The notes under the pieces were generated by a model. It saw only the letters and a list, made by a program, of their open reading frames with translations. It was not told where the DNA came from and did not search any database. 64,000 bases of DNA, taken from positions 1 through 64,000 of IMG/VR virus record IMGVR_UViG_3300046501_000132; one strand, given 5' to 3'. Origin of the DNA: a virus. The translations under genes and the position numbers were made by a program. Of this stretch, positions 25,889-35,665 are shown piece after piece; position 1 is the first letter of the stretch; each line of letters opens with the position of its first letter.

Positions 25889-27196
25889 ATGTCATATCTA
25901 GGTAATCAACCGCAACTATCTACAATGCGTACGGTGGTTGAAGATATTGCGTACGCAAACCAACCTGAAATTCCAGTACCTGGTGGCTTCACTCCAACTA
26001 TGGTGGATGTGATTCGGAATGGATCCACACTTGTACGTGGTGTTGATTATGATGACACCAACGGGATTTCAATCAAGCCCACAACACCGTTCGTCGCAGG
26101 CGAGTCATTTAAGGTCATTGCATGGACTCCTAATCAGACTGTCCTTAATGCTGTGGGACAAATGGCTCCATACCGCAATAAACTAATTAATGGAAACTTC
26201 GACATCTGGCAACGAGGTACGTCATTGTCAGCTGGGACTGGAGCGCCACTTCTAGCTGACCGCTGGATTGATGGAGCTGGAGGCACAACCGTTGCGCCAT
26301 CACGTCAAACCTTTACTCTTGGACAGACTGATGTACCTGGAGAGCCAAGCTATTTCCACCGGAGTGTTGTGGCCAGTTCCGCTGGCGCTAATAACTTTGC
26401 ACAGCTAGTTCAACGCATCGAGAGTGCCAGAACACTAGCGGGGCAGTATGCAACTGTATCTTTCTGGATCAAAGCAGACTCTGTAAAGACAGTGGCTGTG
26501 GAGTTCTCACGAAGCTATGGGACAGGCGGTTCACCATCCGCTGCTGAGACTGGTATCGGCGCGAGTAAGTTTGCAGTCACTTCTACATGGCAAAAAATCA
26601 CAACAAGCGTTCTTATCCCGAGTATTTCAGGAAAGACTTTAGGAACGAATGGGGATGATTATCTCGCCCTTAATTTGTGGTTTGATGCAGGGAGCACCTA
26701 TAACACTCGTACCAACAGCCTAGGTCAACAGTCAGGTACGTTTGATGTTGCACAAATTCAAGTTGAGGCAGGAACATACGCAACTCAGTTTGAATATAGA
26801 CCGCCTTCGATAGAGCTACAAATGTGTCAGCGATATTACATGCGATGGAAAAGTGATGGGTCATCACCGTTACAACTAGCGGTCACATCAGGGGCCACAA
26901 ACTCGGCCATTATTATTCTTCCATTGCTGGTGCAAATGCGCGCGACTCCAAGTATGCTAACAAGCGGTGTTGTTGGGGCTAATTACTCAGGGGCAGCCGG
27001 TCCTACCGCCACGCAGTGGACTATGGGATCTGTGGGAGTTGTATATCATAGCGTATCGTCTGGGACTATGAGTGTTGGACTTATCAATCAATCTAATTTC
27101 TGTGCCCTTTCTGCGTCAGGTATGACTCTATCTAGTATTCCAAATTTCGCTGTACTTGGAAGCAGTATGTGGGTTGACGCTTCGGCAGAACTATAA
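25889..27196 (+). CDS. Putative receptor-binding protein, paralogue 2
   Basis: 435 residues. It opens MSYLGNQPQLSTMRTVVEDI, like paralogue 1, followed by an N-terminal adaptor domain of about 90 residues. The shared binding domain then begins NKLINGNFDIWQRGTSLSAG and includes ADRWIDGAGGTT, and the protein ends DASAEL. The middle of this domain aligns with the gene at 27206 (GQTDVPGEPSYFHRSVV versus GQTDVPNGPRYFHRVGV). It is probably a trimeric host-recognition module. Confidence 0.75.
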   Translation: MSYLGNQPQLSTMRTVVEDIAYANQPEIPVPGGFTPTMVDVIRNGSTLVRGVDYDDTNGISIKPTTPFVAGESFKVIAWTPNQTVLNAVGQMAPYRNKLINGNFDIWQRGTSLSAGTGAPLLADRWIDGAGGTTVAPSRQTFTLGQTDVPGEPSYFHRSVVASSAGANNFAQLVQRIESARTLAGQYATVSFWIKADSVKTVAVEFSRSYGTGGSPSAAETGIGASKFAVTSTWQKITTSVLIPSISGKTLGTNGDDYLALNLWFDAGSTYNTRTNSLGQQSGTFDVAQIQVEAGTYATQFEYRPPSIELQMCQRYYMRWKSDGSSPLQLAVTSGATNSAIIILPLLVQMRATPSMLTSGVVGANYSGAAGPTATQWTMGSVGVVYHSVSSGTMSVGLINQSNFCALSASGMTLSSIPNFAVLGSSMWVDASAEL

Positions 27197-27205
27197 AGGA
27201 TAATT

Positions 27206-28186
27206 ATGTCTACAGCACAAAATTTGGCAAGTCTAGGCCAACTATTCAGTACGCAATCTCTGATGTTCCGTAACAAGATCATCAACGGCAACTTCGACAT
27301 CTGGCAACGTGGTGGTTCACTTAGTAATGCAGTTAACAACGCATATCTAGCAGACCGTTGGTATAACGGCGCGAGCGGTACATCTACCTCTATTTCTGCC
27401 CAAGCGTTTGTAGTTGGACAAACTGATGTTCCGAATGGTCCTAGGTATTTTCATCGCGTGGGCGTATCTTCTGTGGCTGGGGCCGGTAACTACTCATACC
27501 TTTCACAAGCCATTGAAGGTGTTGCGCAATTCTCTGGACAGACTGTAACCCTGACATTCTGGGCTAAAGCTGACGCCGCTAAAAATATCGCAATTGAGTT
27601 TATTCAAAACTTCGGCGCCGGTGGCAGTGCAGCAGTCCTTGGACTCGGTTCTCAACTTATCCCGCTGACTACTGTCTGGAAGAAGTTCAAAGTCCAAGTG
27701 GCATTACCCAGTATCTCAGGTAAGACGCTGGGGACAGCGAATACAGATAGTCTCCAGTTCATCTTCTGGATGGATGCTGGCTCCAGCGTGGCCGCTCGTA
27801 CTGCAAGTCTAGGTCAACAGTCCGGCACCTTCGACTTCTCTCAAGTTCAGATTGAAGTTGGTACGGTGGATAGTCTGTTTGAAGTTCGCCCACCTGGTCT
27901 AGAGTTGTTGCTTTGCCAACGTTACTTCTGTAGCGGCACTGATCTGGTGAACACTTCAACGTATGCAGCTAACAGCGCGTTGACCTCTCCTGTCACATTC
28001 CCGGTAATAATGCGGATTGTACCAACGGTGGTCGTTACACCATCGGCTTTCTCCGGGGTGGGGTATACTTCCAATCTTGGCAACCACCCCAGCACCCGCC
28101 AATTGATGATGGAATTTAATAGTCCCAATGGGGCCAACAACACTGGTGTCGGCACGCTTACTTGGTCGGCTAGTGCGGAATTCTAA
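27206..28186 (+). CDS. Putative receptor-binding protein, paralogue 3
   Basis: 326 residues, sharing with paralogue 2 the block FRNKIINGNFDIWQRGGSLS, ADRWYNGASGT, SISGKTLGT and the LGQQSGTFD segment. It lacks the MSYLGN adaptor domain and begins directly with a short helix, then ends WSASAEF. Divergence is concentrated in the last 90 residues, as expected for receptor-contact surfaces. A host-range function is inferred. Confidence 0.75.
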   Translation: MSTAQNLASLGQLFSTQSLMFRNKIINGNFDIWQRGGSLSNAVNNAYLADRWYNGASGTSTSISAQAFVVGQTDVPNGPRYFHRVGVSSVAGAGNYSYLSQAIEGVAQFSGQTVTLTFWAKADAAKNIAIEFIQNFGAGGSAAVLGLGSQLIPLTTVWKKFKVQVALPSISGKTLGTANTDSLQFIFWMDAGSSVAARTASLGQQSGTFDFSQVQIEVGTVDSLFEVRPPGLELLLCQRYFCSGTDLVNTSTYAANSALTSPVTFPVIMRIVPTVVVTPSAFSGVGYTSNLGNHPSTRQLMMEFNSPNGANNTGVGTLTWSASAEF

Positions 28187-28189
28187 ATA
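28182..28189 (+). promoter_or_regulatory. Late promoter
   Basis: TCTAAATA overlaps the stop of the paralogue 3 gene, 27 nt before the gene at 28216. Confidence 0.55.
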
Positions 28190-28215
28190 AGCGTATTGAT
28201 GAAGGACACTAGCAA

Positions 28216-28797
28216 ATGTATCAAGAAATTAAAGACCAAAAATCTGGGTTGGTTGTTGGAATTCTTAGAATGTCCGACGGTGCTTACATCCCTCTTTCGG
28301 ACGGAAATGTTGATTATCAAGCATATCAGACTTGGTATGATTATGGTAATCGTCCTGATCCAGATATAAATTTTTCATCAGATGCTGTAAAGGATCGTAA
28401 GTGGAGTGATATCAAGATTCAACGCGATAGTCGTAAGGCTGGAGGTGTTCAAGTGGGGTACTACTGGTTCCACACCGATGATACAAGCCGGATTCAATGG
28501 CTTGGTATTAAGGACACTGCTCGTGATATGCAAGTTAGTGGTTCTCCGGACACAACCATTATCCCGATGTTGGGACAGAATCTTCTATGGAAGACGATGT
28601 CCGGTCAGTTCGTTCCGGTAACAATCAAGACTGCATATCAGGTAAATCAAGCTGTTAAGGATATGGATGCTGCTCTTTTCGCTCTTGCTGAAAAAAAGCG
28701 TCAAGAACTTATCGCTTCATCGACTCCTGAAGACTACGACACGTCTGTTGGTTGGCCTTTAACTTATACAGAAGCAACGCATCACATCGCTGCTTAA
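28216..28797 (+). CDS. Putative tail fibre assembly protein
   Basis: This 193-residue protein begins MYQEIKDQKSGLVVGILRMS. The C-terminal helical part with EKKRQELIASSTPEDYD and its place right after fibre genes resemble tail-fibre chaperones with a DUF4376-type end. It could instead be a small structural fibre part. A UUCG-loop terminator follows. Confidence 0.6.
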   Translation: MYQEIKDQKSGLVVGILRMSDGAYIPLSDGNVDYQAYQTWYDYGNRPDPDINFSSDAVKDRKWSDIKIQRDSRKAGGVQVGYYWFHTDDTSRIQWLGIKDTARDMQVSGSPDTTIIPMLGQNLLWKTMSGQFVPVTIKTAYQVNQAVKDMDAALFALAEKKRQELIASSTPEDYDTSVGWPLTYTEATHHIAA

Positions 28798-28802
28798 TGG
28801 GA

Positions 28803-28829
28803 ATGGAGAACTTCGGTTCTCCATTTTTT
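28803..28829 (+). terminator. Rho-independent terminator with UUCG loop
   Basis: ATGGAGAAC and GTTCTCCAT enclose TTCG, followed by TTTTT, downstream of the gene ending at 28797. Confidence 0.9.
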
Positions 28830-28837
28830 GCTTATCT

Positions 28838-28845
28838 ACTAAATA
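28838..28845 (+). promoter_or_regulatory. Late promoter
   Basis: ACTAAATA lies 44 nt before the start of the 1598-residue structural gene and after the preceding terminator. Confidence 0.55.
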
Positions 28846-28889
28846 AAAGTATGACGAAGTATAAATTCACCATCCTCCTAGGATAAGAT

Positions 28890-31800
28890 ATGCAAAAGAC
28901 AAATACGAATATTTCTCCAATCTTCGATGACTTCGATGAGAGCAAGAACTACCACCGTATCCTGTTCAACGCTGGTAAGGCTGTACAAGCCCGAGAATTG
29001 ACTCAAGCTCAAACCATTCTACAGTCTCAGATTGAGAGACTAGGAAAGCACCTATTTACAGAAGGTGCGATGGTTGTTCCGGGCGGTATCAAGGCAATCG
29101 AAGCGCAGGACTACGCGAAGATCACGATGAATTCGGGTTCGGCTTACGCAGATTTCGCAGGCACGGAAAATCTATATGCCAAGGGTAATACCTCTGGTGT
29201 GATTTTCAAGGTCGCTAAGACGTTTGACGCAACTAGCACAGATCCAGTTTCTCTATTCATGGACCTAATCACCCCTGGTACTAACCAAGAGAAAAAGTTT
29301 GGGATTGGGGAAACCATCACTCTATTCTTCTACAACTCAAGTCAAGTTGAACAACCTCTTGCTCTAGCGGCGGTTGATGAATTGGGTCAAGGTCAATGGG
29401 TTAAGGTTCAAAGCGGTATCTATTTCGTGCGCGGTATGTTCGTTCGCACCGATTCTCAAGACTTTGTGGTGTCGAAATATACAACTGACACCACACTGAA
29501 GGTCGGTTTCAAGGTCACTGAAACTATCGTGACTGCGGATGATGACGTATCACTATACTCTAACGCCAATGGATTCCCGAATGAGAATGCTGCCGGCGCA
29601 TCGCGTCTAAAGATCGTCTTGACTCTGGCTGGTATCGGTGTTGATGTGGTTGATAGCGACTTCATTGAAATCGCTCGTTTCGACCAAGGTGGTCTATCAG
29701 ATAAGATCGACTACACCAGCTACTCTATCATTGAGCAAGCCATCGCCCAACGGACTTACGAGACCAACGGCGATTACGTGGTGAATGATTTCGGTGTGGA
29801 CGTTAAGGAACATTTGAAGTCTGGTAACAACGGCGGTGTCTATGAATCTGCTAATGGCGGTGATGAGACTAAGCTAGTTGCGGCTATGAAGCCTGGTATC
29901 GGTTACGTGAAGGGTTATCGCGTAGAGAATATCGGTATTCAAAACGTTGTGGTTGATAAGGCGCGTGATACTGCGTTTTTGAACAACGCGGCGTACACTG
30001 CTGACTATGGTCAATATCTAGTATTGACCAACGTTAAGTCTCTACCGGACATCGACATTAAGAAGCAACTATTGCTTCTAGACGCAACAACGGCTCAAGT
30101 CGGTACGGCGCGTGTTCGCGCGATCCGTCGTGATGGCTCGAACTATCGCTTATATATTTTCGATGTGAAGATGAATAGCGCCAAGTTTATCACTGACGTC
30201 CGCTCGGTAAAGTATACAGATTCTTCTAGCTTGTTTACTGGCGACATCGTGGACAACCCTGCCGTGCTGTACAGCACGAATACTAGCACGCTTCTATTCA
30301 AGCTGCCGGTGCCTTCGGTGAAGTCTCTATTCCAAGCTGGTGTGGGTGGTGATACGTCTTACACGGTACTGCGTACGTTCAACCTCACGACTAACTCATC
30401 TGGTCAAGTATCGGCTTCAGTAGGAGCCAATGAGTTCTTCGGTGCTGTTGATGGAATTAACTACTTCATCGCCCTAACAGGCGCAGCTTCGGTTGGTACT
30501 CAGTTCGATCCGACCACTAGCATCACGCTAGGCGGTACGATTGTCGGAACGACGATGAATATTAATCTGGGGGTTGGTTTTGCTAGCCAAGCGATTAAGG
30601 TTATTGCTCCGGTATTGAAGAGCCAGACGACTCAGAAGACCAAGACTCTGTTGACTGTGACGGATGAAGTTATCGCTTTCCCGGATACGAATCAACAAGC
30701 GTTCAGCAAGGCTGACATCTATGATGTGATATCGGTTAAGGATAATACGACTGATGCTGATATCACGTCGCTGTTCACGTTTGATAATGGTCAGAAGGAC
30801 AACTGGTATGAAAACGGTAAGCTGAAGACTGCAGATGGCAACCTAATTATCCGCACTGTTAAGGTGACGTATCGTTACTTTGCCCATTCTGCTGGTGACT
30901 ACTTCTCGGTTGACTCCTACAGCGGTTTGACTCGTAATCAGATTTCGACCTATGGTGGTAACAACCTAGCCGATTATATCGACTTCCGCCCACTAAAGGA
31001 TGCCGCCGGTAACTTCACTTCTTCAACCGTATTCGGTGAAGTGATTAAGCCTGGTGATACCATCCGCGCAGACATTACGTACTACTTGCCTCGTACCGAC
31101 ATCATCGTCGTGAATGCTGATGGCGAGTTCAAGTCTGTTCGTGGTATTCCTAGCCTAAGCCCTATTGCTCCTGAGGTGCCTACAGATTCGATGAAGTTGT
31201 ATGAGCTATATCTATCTGCTTACACAGCCAAGGTTTCTGAGGTCGGTGTGAAGTCTGTGGATAATCGCCGCTATACGATGCGTGACATCGGTAAGCTGGA
31301 GGCTCGTATCGCTAATGTTGAGTACTACACCACTCTATCGGCTCTAGAATCGCAGACGAATAAGACTGAGGTGCTAGACCCCGTTACAGGAAATAATCGC
31401 TTTAAGAACGGTTTCGCAGTGGATGGCTTTACTGACTTCCGCATGGCTGATCCTCTAAACCAGGATTGGGCGGCTGCGATGGACCTAGATAACAACTGGC
31501 TGCGTCCTATGTTTGTTGAAAACGGCGTGGACTTCGCGGTTAGTGCAACTAGCGGTGCTGGAAAGAAGACTCGTGTGTTCATGCCGAATTACACGGAAGT
31601 GAAGGCAGTGTCTCAGCCTTATGCGACGACGACTATCAACATCAACCCATACGCAGTATTTTCGTGGATGGGTACGGTGCGGTTGACTCCTGATCGTGAT
31701 TACTGGAAGGATGTTAAGTATCTTGATCCTATCATCGTAAACAACACTCTGGATTACACCGGCGGTGCTGTAGCGCAAACCTTCTGGGGTTCTTGGCAAA

Positions 31801-33686
31801 AGACGACATACGATATGCTGGGCGGTCACAAGCGTTGGAGAACCGATCAGTATGTTCAGTATCAATATCAAACAACTATCAATAGCGAGACATTTAGCTC
31901 GTCTACTGATAATTACGTGTCTTCATACTTGGAGCCATATATGCGGTCTATCGTCATCACAATTGACTGTGTTGGCTTCCGACCGTTCACGCGCTTGTAC
32001 CCGTTCTTTGACGGTGTGAATATCTCTCAAGACTGCGCTCCGCAAGGAGGTAACTATGGGGATGCTCTATACACTAATGCGAATGGCGCATTGACTGGTT
32101 ACTTCCTAGTGCCGTGTCGCGCTGACCGTAAGTTCAAGGTTGGTACTTCGGTATTGAAGCTTACGGATGACCCATCTAACACTGATGATCCGAATGTGTT
32201 GACCTCTAGCGGTTCGACAACGTTCTCGTCTGGTGGCGTTTCCGAAACGCGTCAAGTAACGGTGACTAACACTACGGTGTTGACTGCCTCTACGACGCAA
32301 ACTGGTGGAGTGAACTACATTGACCCGATTGCTCAGACGTTCTTGATGCCATCGACTGGCGGATCATTCGCCACTAAGGTTGCGGTTTACTTCTCTACGA
32401 AGGATGCAAACGTTCCAGTGACTCTACAGTTGCGCACGGCTACTTCTGGCCTGCCTTCTTCTACTGTTATTGCGACGGTGACGCTAAACCCAAGTTCGGT
32501 GAATGTATCGGCTGATGGTTCTGTGCCAACTTACTTCGTGTTTGAAGACCCGATCTATCTGCAACAAGGATCGGAATATGCGCTAGTGCTACTAGCAGAT
32601 ACCCAATCGTATAACGTATATATCGCTCGTCAAGGACAAAACGTTATCGGTTCGAATATGGCTCTATCTAAGCAAGCATACACTGGTGTGTTCTTGACGT
32701 CTTCGAATAGTTCTACTTGGAACCCGGATCAGACTGCGGATTTGAAGTTTGATATTTATCGTGCTAGCTTCGCAACCGGCACGAGCAGCGTAACGTTCGA
32801 CAGTCTCGCTCCTGTGGCGATTCCGCTACCGTTCAACGCTGTTGCAACAACAAGCGGGTCTAATAACCTAGTGGTAACTTTAGAGTCCCACGGTTTGAAG
32901 GCTGGTGATAAGGTAACTCTGAATGGTTTGGTGACCGGAAACGGCATCACTGCGGTTTCGATCAACGGAATCCAAAAGACTGTTCTGACGTCCGACATCG
33001 ACACGTTTACAATTCAAGGATCGGCAGCTGCTACTGCAACCGGAACCATCGGTGGTACTGCAATGACAGCTCTTGCGAACTATCCGTTTAACGTGTTTGT
33101 GGGTAACGTAACAACGTTTGTTCCGGATGGTTCGGAAATCACTTGGGAATATCAGTATGCTTCTCAAGCGACTCGCGTGAAGTCGGGTTGGATTAAGTTC
33201 AACCCTATGGCTGATAACTTCGTACCCGCTGAAGGTGTTGCAAGACAAGCTGGCGATGTTCAACTACGTGCTACTTTCAACGTGGTGGCCGATAACTTGG
33301 CTCCGTGTATCGAAAGCTCAGGTATCAACGCGATTCTAGTAACCAACCGAGTGGATACAACTAAGAAGGTATTCAACTATGTGTCTACGGACATTAAGTT
33401 CAATAACCCGACTACGCAGGCTCGTTTCTACATTGGTGCTAAACTACCTGGATCTGCTGGTATGAAGCTCTATTTGAAGGAAATCGACTCTGCCGACCAA
33501 GACGTTCAAGCGACGGCCTGGGTTGAGTTGAATCCGGTATCTCCGGTGACGAACAGCGAAAGCTTTATCGAGTATGAATATCACTTGAGTGGAAACTTCG
33601 TTGGTTATAAGATTAAGATTGAGTTGACTGGGGACAACAATAACCCACCTGCTCTGTCTGATATCCGGACGCTAGCATTTGCTTAA
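28890..33686 (+). CDS. Large structural protein, DUF4815 N-terminus
   Basis: At 1598 residues this is the largest gene in the window. The N-terminus (FDDFDESKNYHRILFNAGKA, then VQARELTQAQTILQSQIERL) matches the DUF4815 family of T4-like and cyanophage baseplate or proximal fibre proteins. Several beta-rich domains follow. Near 1300-1360 is an inserted domain with TSGSNNLVVTLESHGLKAGD that resembles a ubiquitous phage module. The protein probably connects baseplate to fibres. The exact T4 counterpart is uncertain. Confidence 0.8.
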   Translation: MQKTNTNISPIFDDFDESKNYHRILFNAGKAVQARELTQAQTILQSQIERLGKHLFTEGAMVVPGGIKAIEAQDYAKITMNSGSAYADFAGTENLYAKGNTSGVIFKVAKTFDATSTDPVSLFMDLITPGTNQEKKFGIGETITLFFYNSSQVEQPLALAAVDELGQGQWVKVQSGIYFVRGMFVRTDSQDFVVSKYTTDTTLKVGFKVTETIVTADDDVSLYSNANGFPNENAAGASRLKIVLTLAGIGVDVVDSDFIEIARFDQGGLSDKIDYTSYSIIEQAIAQRTYETNGDYVVNDFGVDVKEHLKSGNNGGVYESANGGDETKLVAAMKPGIGYVKGYRVENIGIQNVVVDKARDTAFLNNAAYTADYGQYLVLTNVKSLPDIDIKKQLLLLDATTAQVGTARVRAIRRDGSNYRLYIFDVKMNSAKFITDVRSVKYTDSSSLFTGDIVDNPAVLYSTNTSTLLFKLPVPSVKSLFQAGVGGDTSYTVLRTFNLTTNSSGQVSASVGANEFFGAVDGINYFIALTGAASVGTQFDPTTSITLGGTIVGTTMNINLGVGFASQAIKVIAPVLKSQTTQKTKTLLTVTDEVIAFPDTNQQAFSKADIYDVISVKDNTTDADITSLFTFDNGQKDNWYENGKLKTADGNLIIRTVKVTYRYFAHSAGDYFSVDSYSGLTRNQISTYGGNNLADYIDFRPLKDAAGNFTSSTVFGEVIKPGDTIRADITYYLPRTDIIVVNADGEFKSVRGIPSLSPIAPEVPTDSMKLYELYLSAYTAKVSEVGVKSVDNRRYTMRDIGKLEARIANVEYYTTLSALESQTNKTEVLDPVTGNNRFKNGFAVDGFTDFRMADPLNQDWAAAMDLDNNWLRPMFVENGVDFAVSATSGAGKKTRVFMPNYTEVKAVSQPYATTTININPYAVFSWMGTVRLTPDRDYWKDVKYLDPIIVNNTLDYTGGAVAQTFWGSWQKTTYDMLGGHKRWRTDQYVQYQYQTTINSETFSSSTDNYVSSYLEPYMRSIVITIDCVGFRPFTRLYPFFDGVNISQDCAPQGGNYGDALYTNANGALTGYFLVPCRADRKFKVGTSVLKLTDDPSNTDDPNVLTSSGSTTFSSGGVSETRQVTVTNTTVLTASTTQTGGVNYIDPIAQTFLMPSTGGSFATKVAVYFSTKDANVPVTLQLRTATSGLPSSTVIATVTLNPSSVNVSADGSVPTYFVFEDPIYLQQGSEYALVLLADTQSYNVYIARQGQNVIGSNMALSKQAYTGVFLTSSNSSTWNPDQTADLKFDIYRASFATGTSSVTFDSLAPVAIPLPFNAVATTSGSNNLVVTLESHGLKAGDKVTLNGLVTGNGITAVSINGIQKTVLTSDIDTFTIQGSAAATATGTIGGTAMTALANYPFNVFVGNVTTFVPDGSEITWEYQYASQATRVKSGWIKFNPMADNFVPAEGVARQAGDVQLRATFNVVADNLAPCIESSGINAILVTNRVDTTKKVFNYVSTDIKFNNPTTQARFYIGAKLPGSAGMKLYLKEIDSADQDVQATAWVELNPVSPVTNSESFIEYEYHLSGNFVGYKIKIELTGDNNNPPALSDIRTLAFA

Positions 33687-33699
33687 TAAGTAAGAAAGA

Positions 33700-33726
33700 G
33701 GGGCTGAGGAAACTCAGCCCCAATTT
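33700..33726 (+). terminator. Hairpin with GAAA tetraloop
   Basis: GGGGCTGAG and CTCAGCCCC enclose GAAA, followed by AATTT, downstream of the 1598-residue gene. Confidence 0.75.
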
Positions 33727-33741
33727 CCACAGGAGATTTGA

Positions 33742-33960
33742 ATGCAACGAGTTAAAGACCAACCGCACCTAGTACGTACTGAAGCCAACGTTATCGAAAA
33801 TATTGATCAAGAGGCTTATCAGGCTTACATGGCCAGGCGCCGCGCGGTTAGTGACACGAAGACTAGGTTGGATAAACTAGAACAAGATACAACCGATATT
33901 AAGGAAACGCTTAATGCTATTCTTCAGTATCTAAAGAACAATAAGGACGATGGCAAATGA
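33742..33960 (+). CDS. Small coiled-coil protein, 72 residues
   Basis: Begins MQRVKDQPHLVRTEANVIEN. The second half is a heptad-rich coiled coil (TRLDKLEQDTTDIKETLNAI), so it probably trimerises. AGGAG precedes the ATG, and the end overlaps the gp13-like gene by 4 nt. It may be a whisker or structural linker; the function is unknown. Confidence 0.7.
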   Translation: MQRVKDQPHLVRTEANVIENIDQEAYQAYMARRRAVSDTKTRLDKLEQDTTDIKETLNAILQYLKNNKDDGK

Positions 33961-34727
33961 AGAGAGTTCAATCACGTGCTGAACTAAAGCACAAAATTCT
34001 ATTGGAGCTGGGTCACCCATATATCAATGTAAACCTATCGGATGAACATCTTGATATGGCGATTGATACGGCCTTGCGTCACTTCTTCAAGTACAGCCCT
34101 TACGGCTCGTATGAGAATCACTACATCTACACTATCACCGCTCAAGACGTTACTCAAGGATTCATCAGCATTCCTCGGACGATTGATGCTGTGGTTGAGG
34201 TGCTGCCAAGCGGAACTTCTCTAAGTGATCTGAGCTTTGCTACTGCGGAATATCAGATGTCTCGTGAGACGTTTATGGCCGCTCAACGCTTCAACAACGT
34301 TTCCCTAGTGGATTTCGTTACGATGAAGCAACGTCTATATCACACACAACTGATCGTATCACCTCCGAAGAACTTTGAGTTTGTGAGATATCAACGTCGG
34401 TTGATTCCTTCGTTCGGTCTAATTGAAGGTCATGTTCTTGCACTACGCGTGTATGAGAATGTTGATCCTGAGGCGGCTGATGTAGGTATTGATCCATCTG
34501 ACGTGATTCCGGCTACTGATCTTTGGGATGATGAAGTCCTCAAGGAACTGGCTGTGGCTGAGTGTAAGGTTATCTGGGGTAATATTCTGAAGAAGTTTGG
34601 TCAGGTTGTTCTACCAGGCGGTGTTACGCTAGACGGACAGAAGATTTTTGATGAAGGCAAGGCTGAGTTCGATAGAATCACAGACCATATGTTATATCAA
34701 AATCCTGTTGACTTCTTCATGGGGTGA
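33957..34727 (+). CDS. 13: Neck protein, gp13-like
   Basis: This 256-residue protein begins MKRVQSRAELKHKILLELGH and has the helical N-terminus of T4-type gp13 (DEHLDMAIDTALRHFFKYS). The beta-rich middle and the helical C-terminus (DEVLKELAVAECKVIWGNIL) match the family. Known: gp13 forms the head-tail connector ring above gp14 and closes filled heads. It is shorter than T4 gp13 (309). Neighbouring gp14 and gp15 genes support the call. Confidence 0.78.
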   Translation: MKRVQSRAELKHKILLELGHPYINVNLSDEHLDMAIDTALRHFFKYSPYGSYENHYIYTITAQDVTQGFISIPRTIDAVVEVLPSGTSLSDLSFATAEYQMSRETFMAAQRFNNVSLVDFVTMKQRLYHTQLIVSPPKNFEFVRYQRRLIPSFGLIEGHVLALRVYENVDPEAADVGIDPSDVIPATDLWDDEVLKELAVAECKVIWGNILKKFGQVVLPGGVTLDGQKIFDEGKAEFDRITDHMLYQNPVDFFMG

Positions 34728-34729
34728 TT

Positions 34730-34978
34730 ATGAGTTATCGTTCAATTTTCAGCGGTCCTGAGATCGACCTGATCCTAGCTTCGATTAAGAACAAGTTGGA
34801 CAAGTCTGGTTCCTACACAGTGGCGAATCTACCGACTGACGCTTCAGAGGGCACGATTGCTTTCGCAACTAATGGTCGAAAGGTTGGTCAAGGTGCTGGA
34901 GCAGGAACCGGAGTTCCAGTGTATTTCAGCGCAGGCGCTTGGAGAGTATTCTCAACCGACTCCCCCGTGGCAGTCTAA
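34730..34978 (+). CDS. Hypothetical protein, 82 residues
   Basis: Begins MSYRSIFSGPEIDLILASI at the ATG at 34730; a GTG 6 nt upstream is in frame. The second half (TNGRKVGQGAGAGTGVPVYF) looks like a small exposed beta domain. It sits between neck genes 13 and 14. The N-terminal helix could bind the neck, but the function is unknown. Confidence 0.65.
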   Translation: MSYRSIFSGPEIDLILASIKNKLDKSGSYTVANLPTDASEGTIAFATNGRKVGQGAGAGTGVPVYFSAGAWRVFSTDSPVAV

Positions 34979-34981
34979 ATA
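34974..34981 (+). promoter_or_regulatory. Late promoter
   Basis: TCTAAATA overlaps the stop of the small gene, 26 nt before the gp14-like ATG. Confidence 0.55.
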
Positions 34982-35006
34982 ACTAATATATATTTGGAGA
35001 TTCAGC

Positions 35007-35657
35007 ATGGCGATGAATTTGATGGGCGATTTTAAGAGGCCCAATGAGCAAGACTTGATTGCTGACCTCGTGGAAGAGGCAATCGAGCAGCGCGGGGTTC
35101 CTGTCCGTTATATCCTACGCGATATGCTGAACCCGGATGAACTATTTGGTGAGTCGTCAATGTCCCAGTTCAAGGACGCATACGACTTGCCTATGTTCCT
35201 AGAGTCCGTGGAACACTTTAACGGAAACGGTGATGTGTTTGATGAATTCGGATTTGGGAAAGTCGATGCGACTATCTTCCAAGTTGGTTCACGTAGATTC
35301 CGTTTGGAACTTGCTGAGTCTGGAATTGACCGTCCTCGTGAAGGTGATTTGATCTATATGGGGATGTCTGATTCCCTATGGACTATCACTAAGGTGAAGA
35401 TGGATCTGAAGTATTACCAAGTCGGTAAGAACTATTCATATCGTTTGGTTTGTAAGCTATTCAACTACAGTCACGAGGAAATTGAGAATCCGGAAAGCGA
35501 TTTCAACGAACTCACCACTGTGGGTGATCTAGACGATGAAGGTATTAAGAAGCTGTTGGGTATTGCCCCAGCTCGTAAACAAGATGAATCGGAAGCGATC
35601 CAGGACGTTATTCAGTCCAGCATTCCGGTTCAAGACGATGAGACATTCGGTTTCTAA
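35007..35657 (+). CDS. 14: Neck protein, gp14-like
   Basis: This 216-residue protein begins MAMNLMGDFKRPNEQDLIAD. It contains the gp14-type core VRYILRDMLNPDELFGES and a beta barrel with EGDLIYMGMSDSLWTITKV and NYSYRLVCKLFNYSHEEIE. Known: gp14 lies below gp13 at the top of the tail and joins it to the head. The C-terminus is acidic. Gene order 13-14-15-16-17 matches T4. Confidence 0.82.
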   Translation: MAMNLMGDFKRPNEQDLIADLVEEAIEQRGVPVRYILRDMLNPDELFGESSMSQFKDAYDLPMFLESVEHFNGNGDVFDEFGFGKVDATIFQVGSRRFRLELAESGIDRPREGDLIYMGMSDSLWTITKVKMDLKYYQVGKNYSYRLVCKLFNYSHEEIENPESDFNELTTVGDLDDEGIKKLLGIAPARKQDESEAIQDVIQSSIPVQDDETFGF

Positions 35658-35665
35658 GGAACGAT

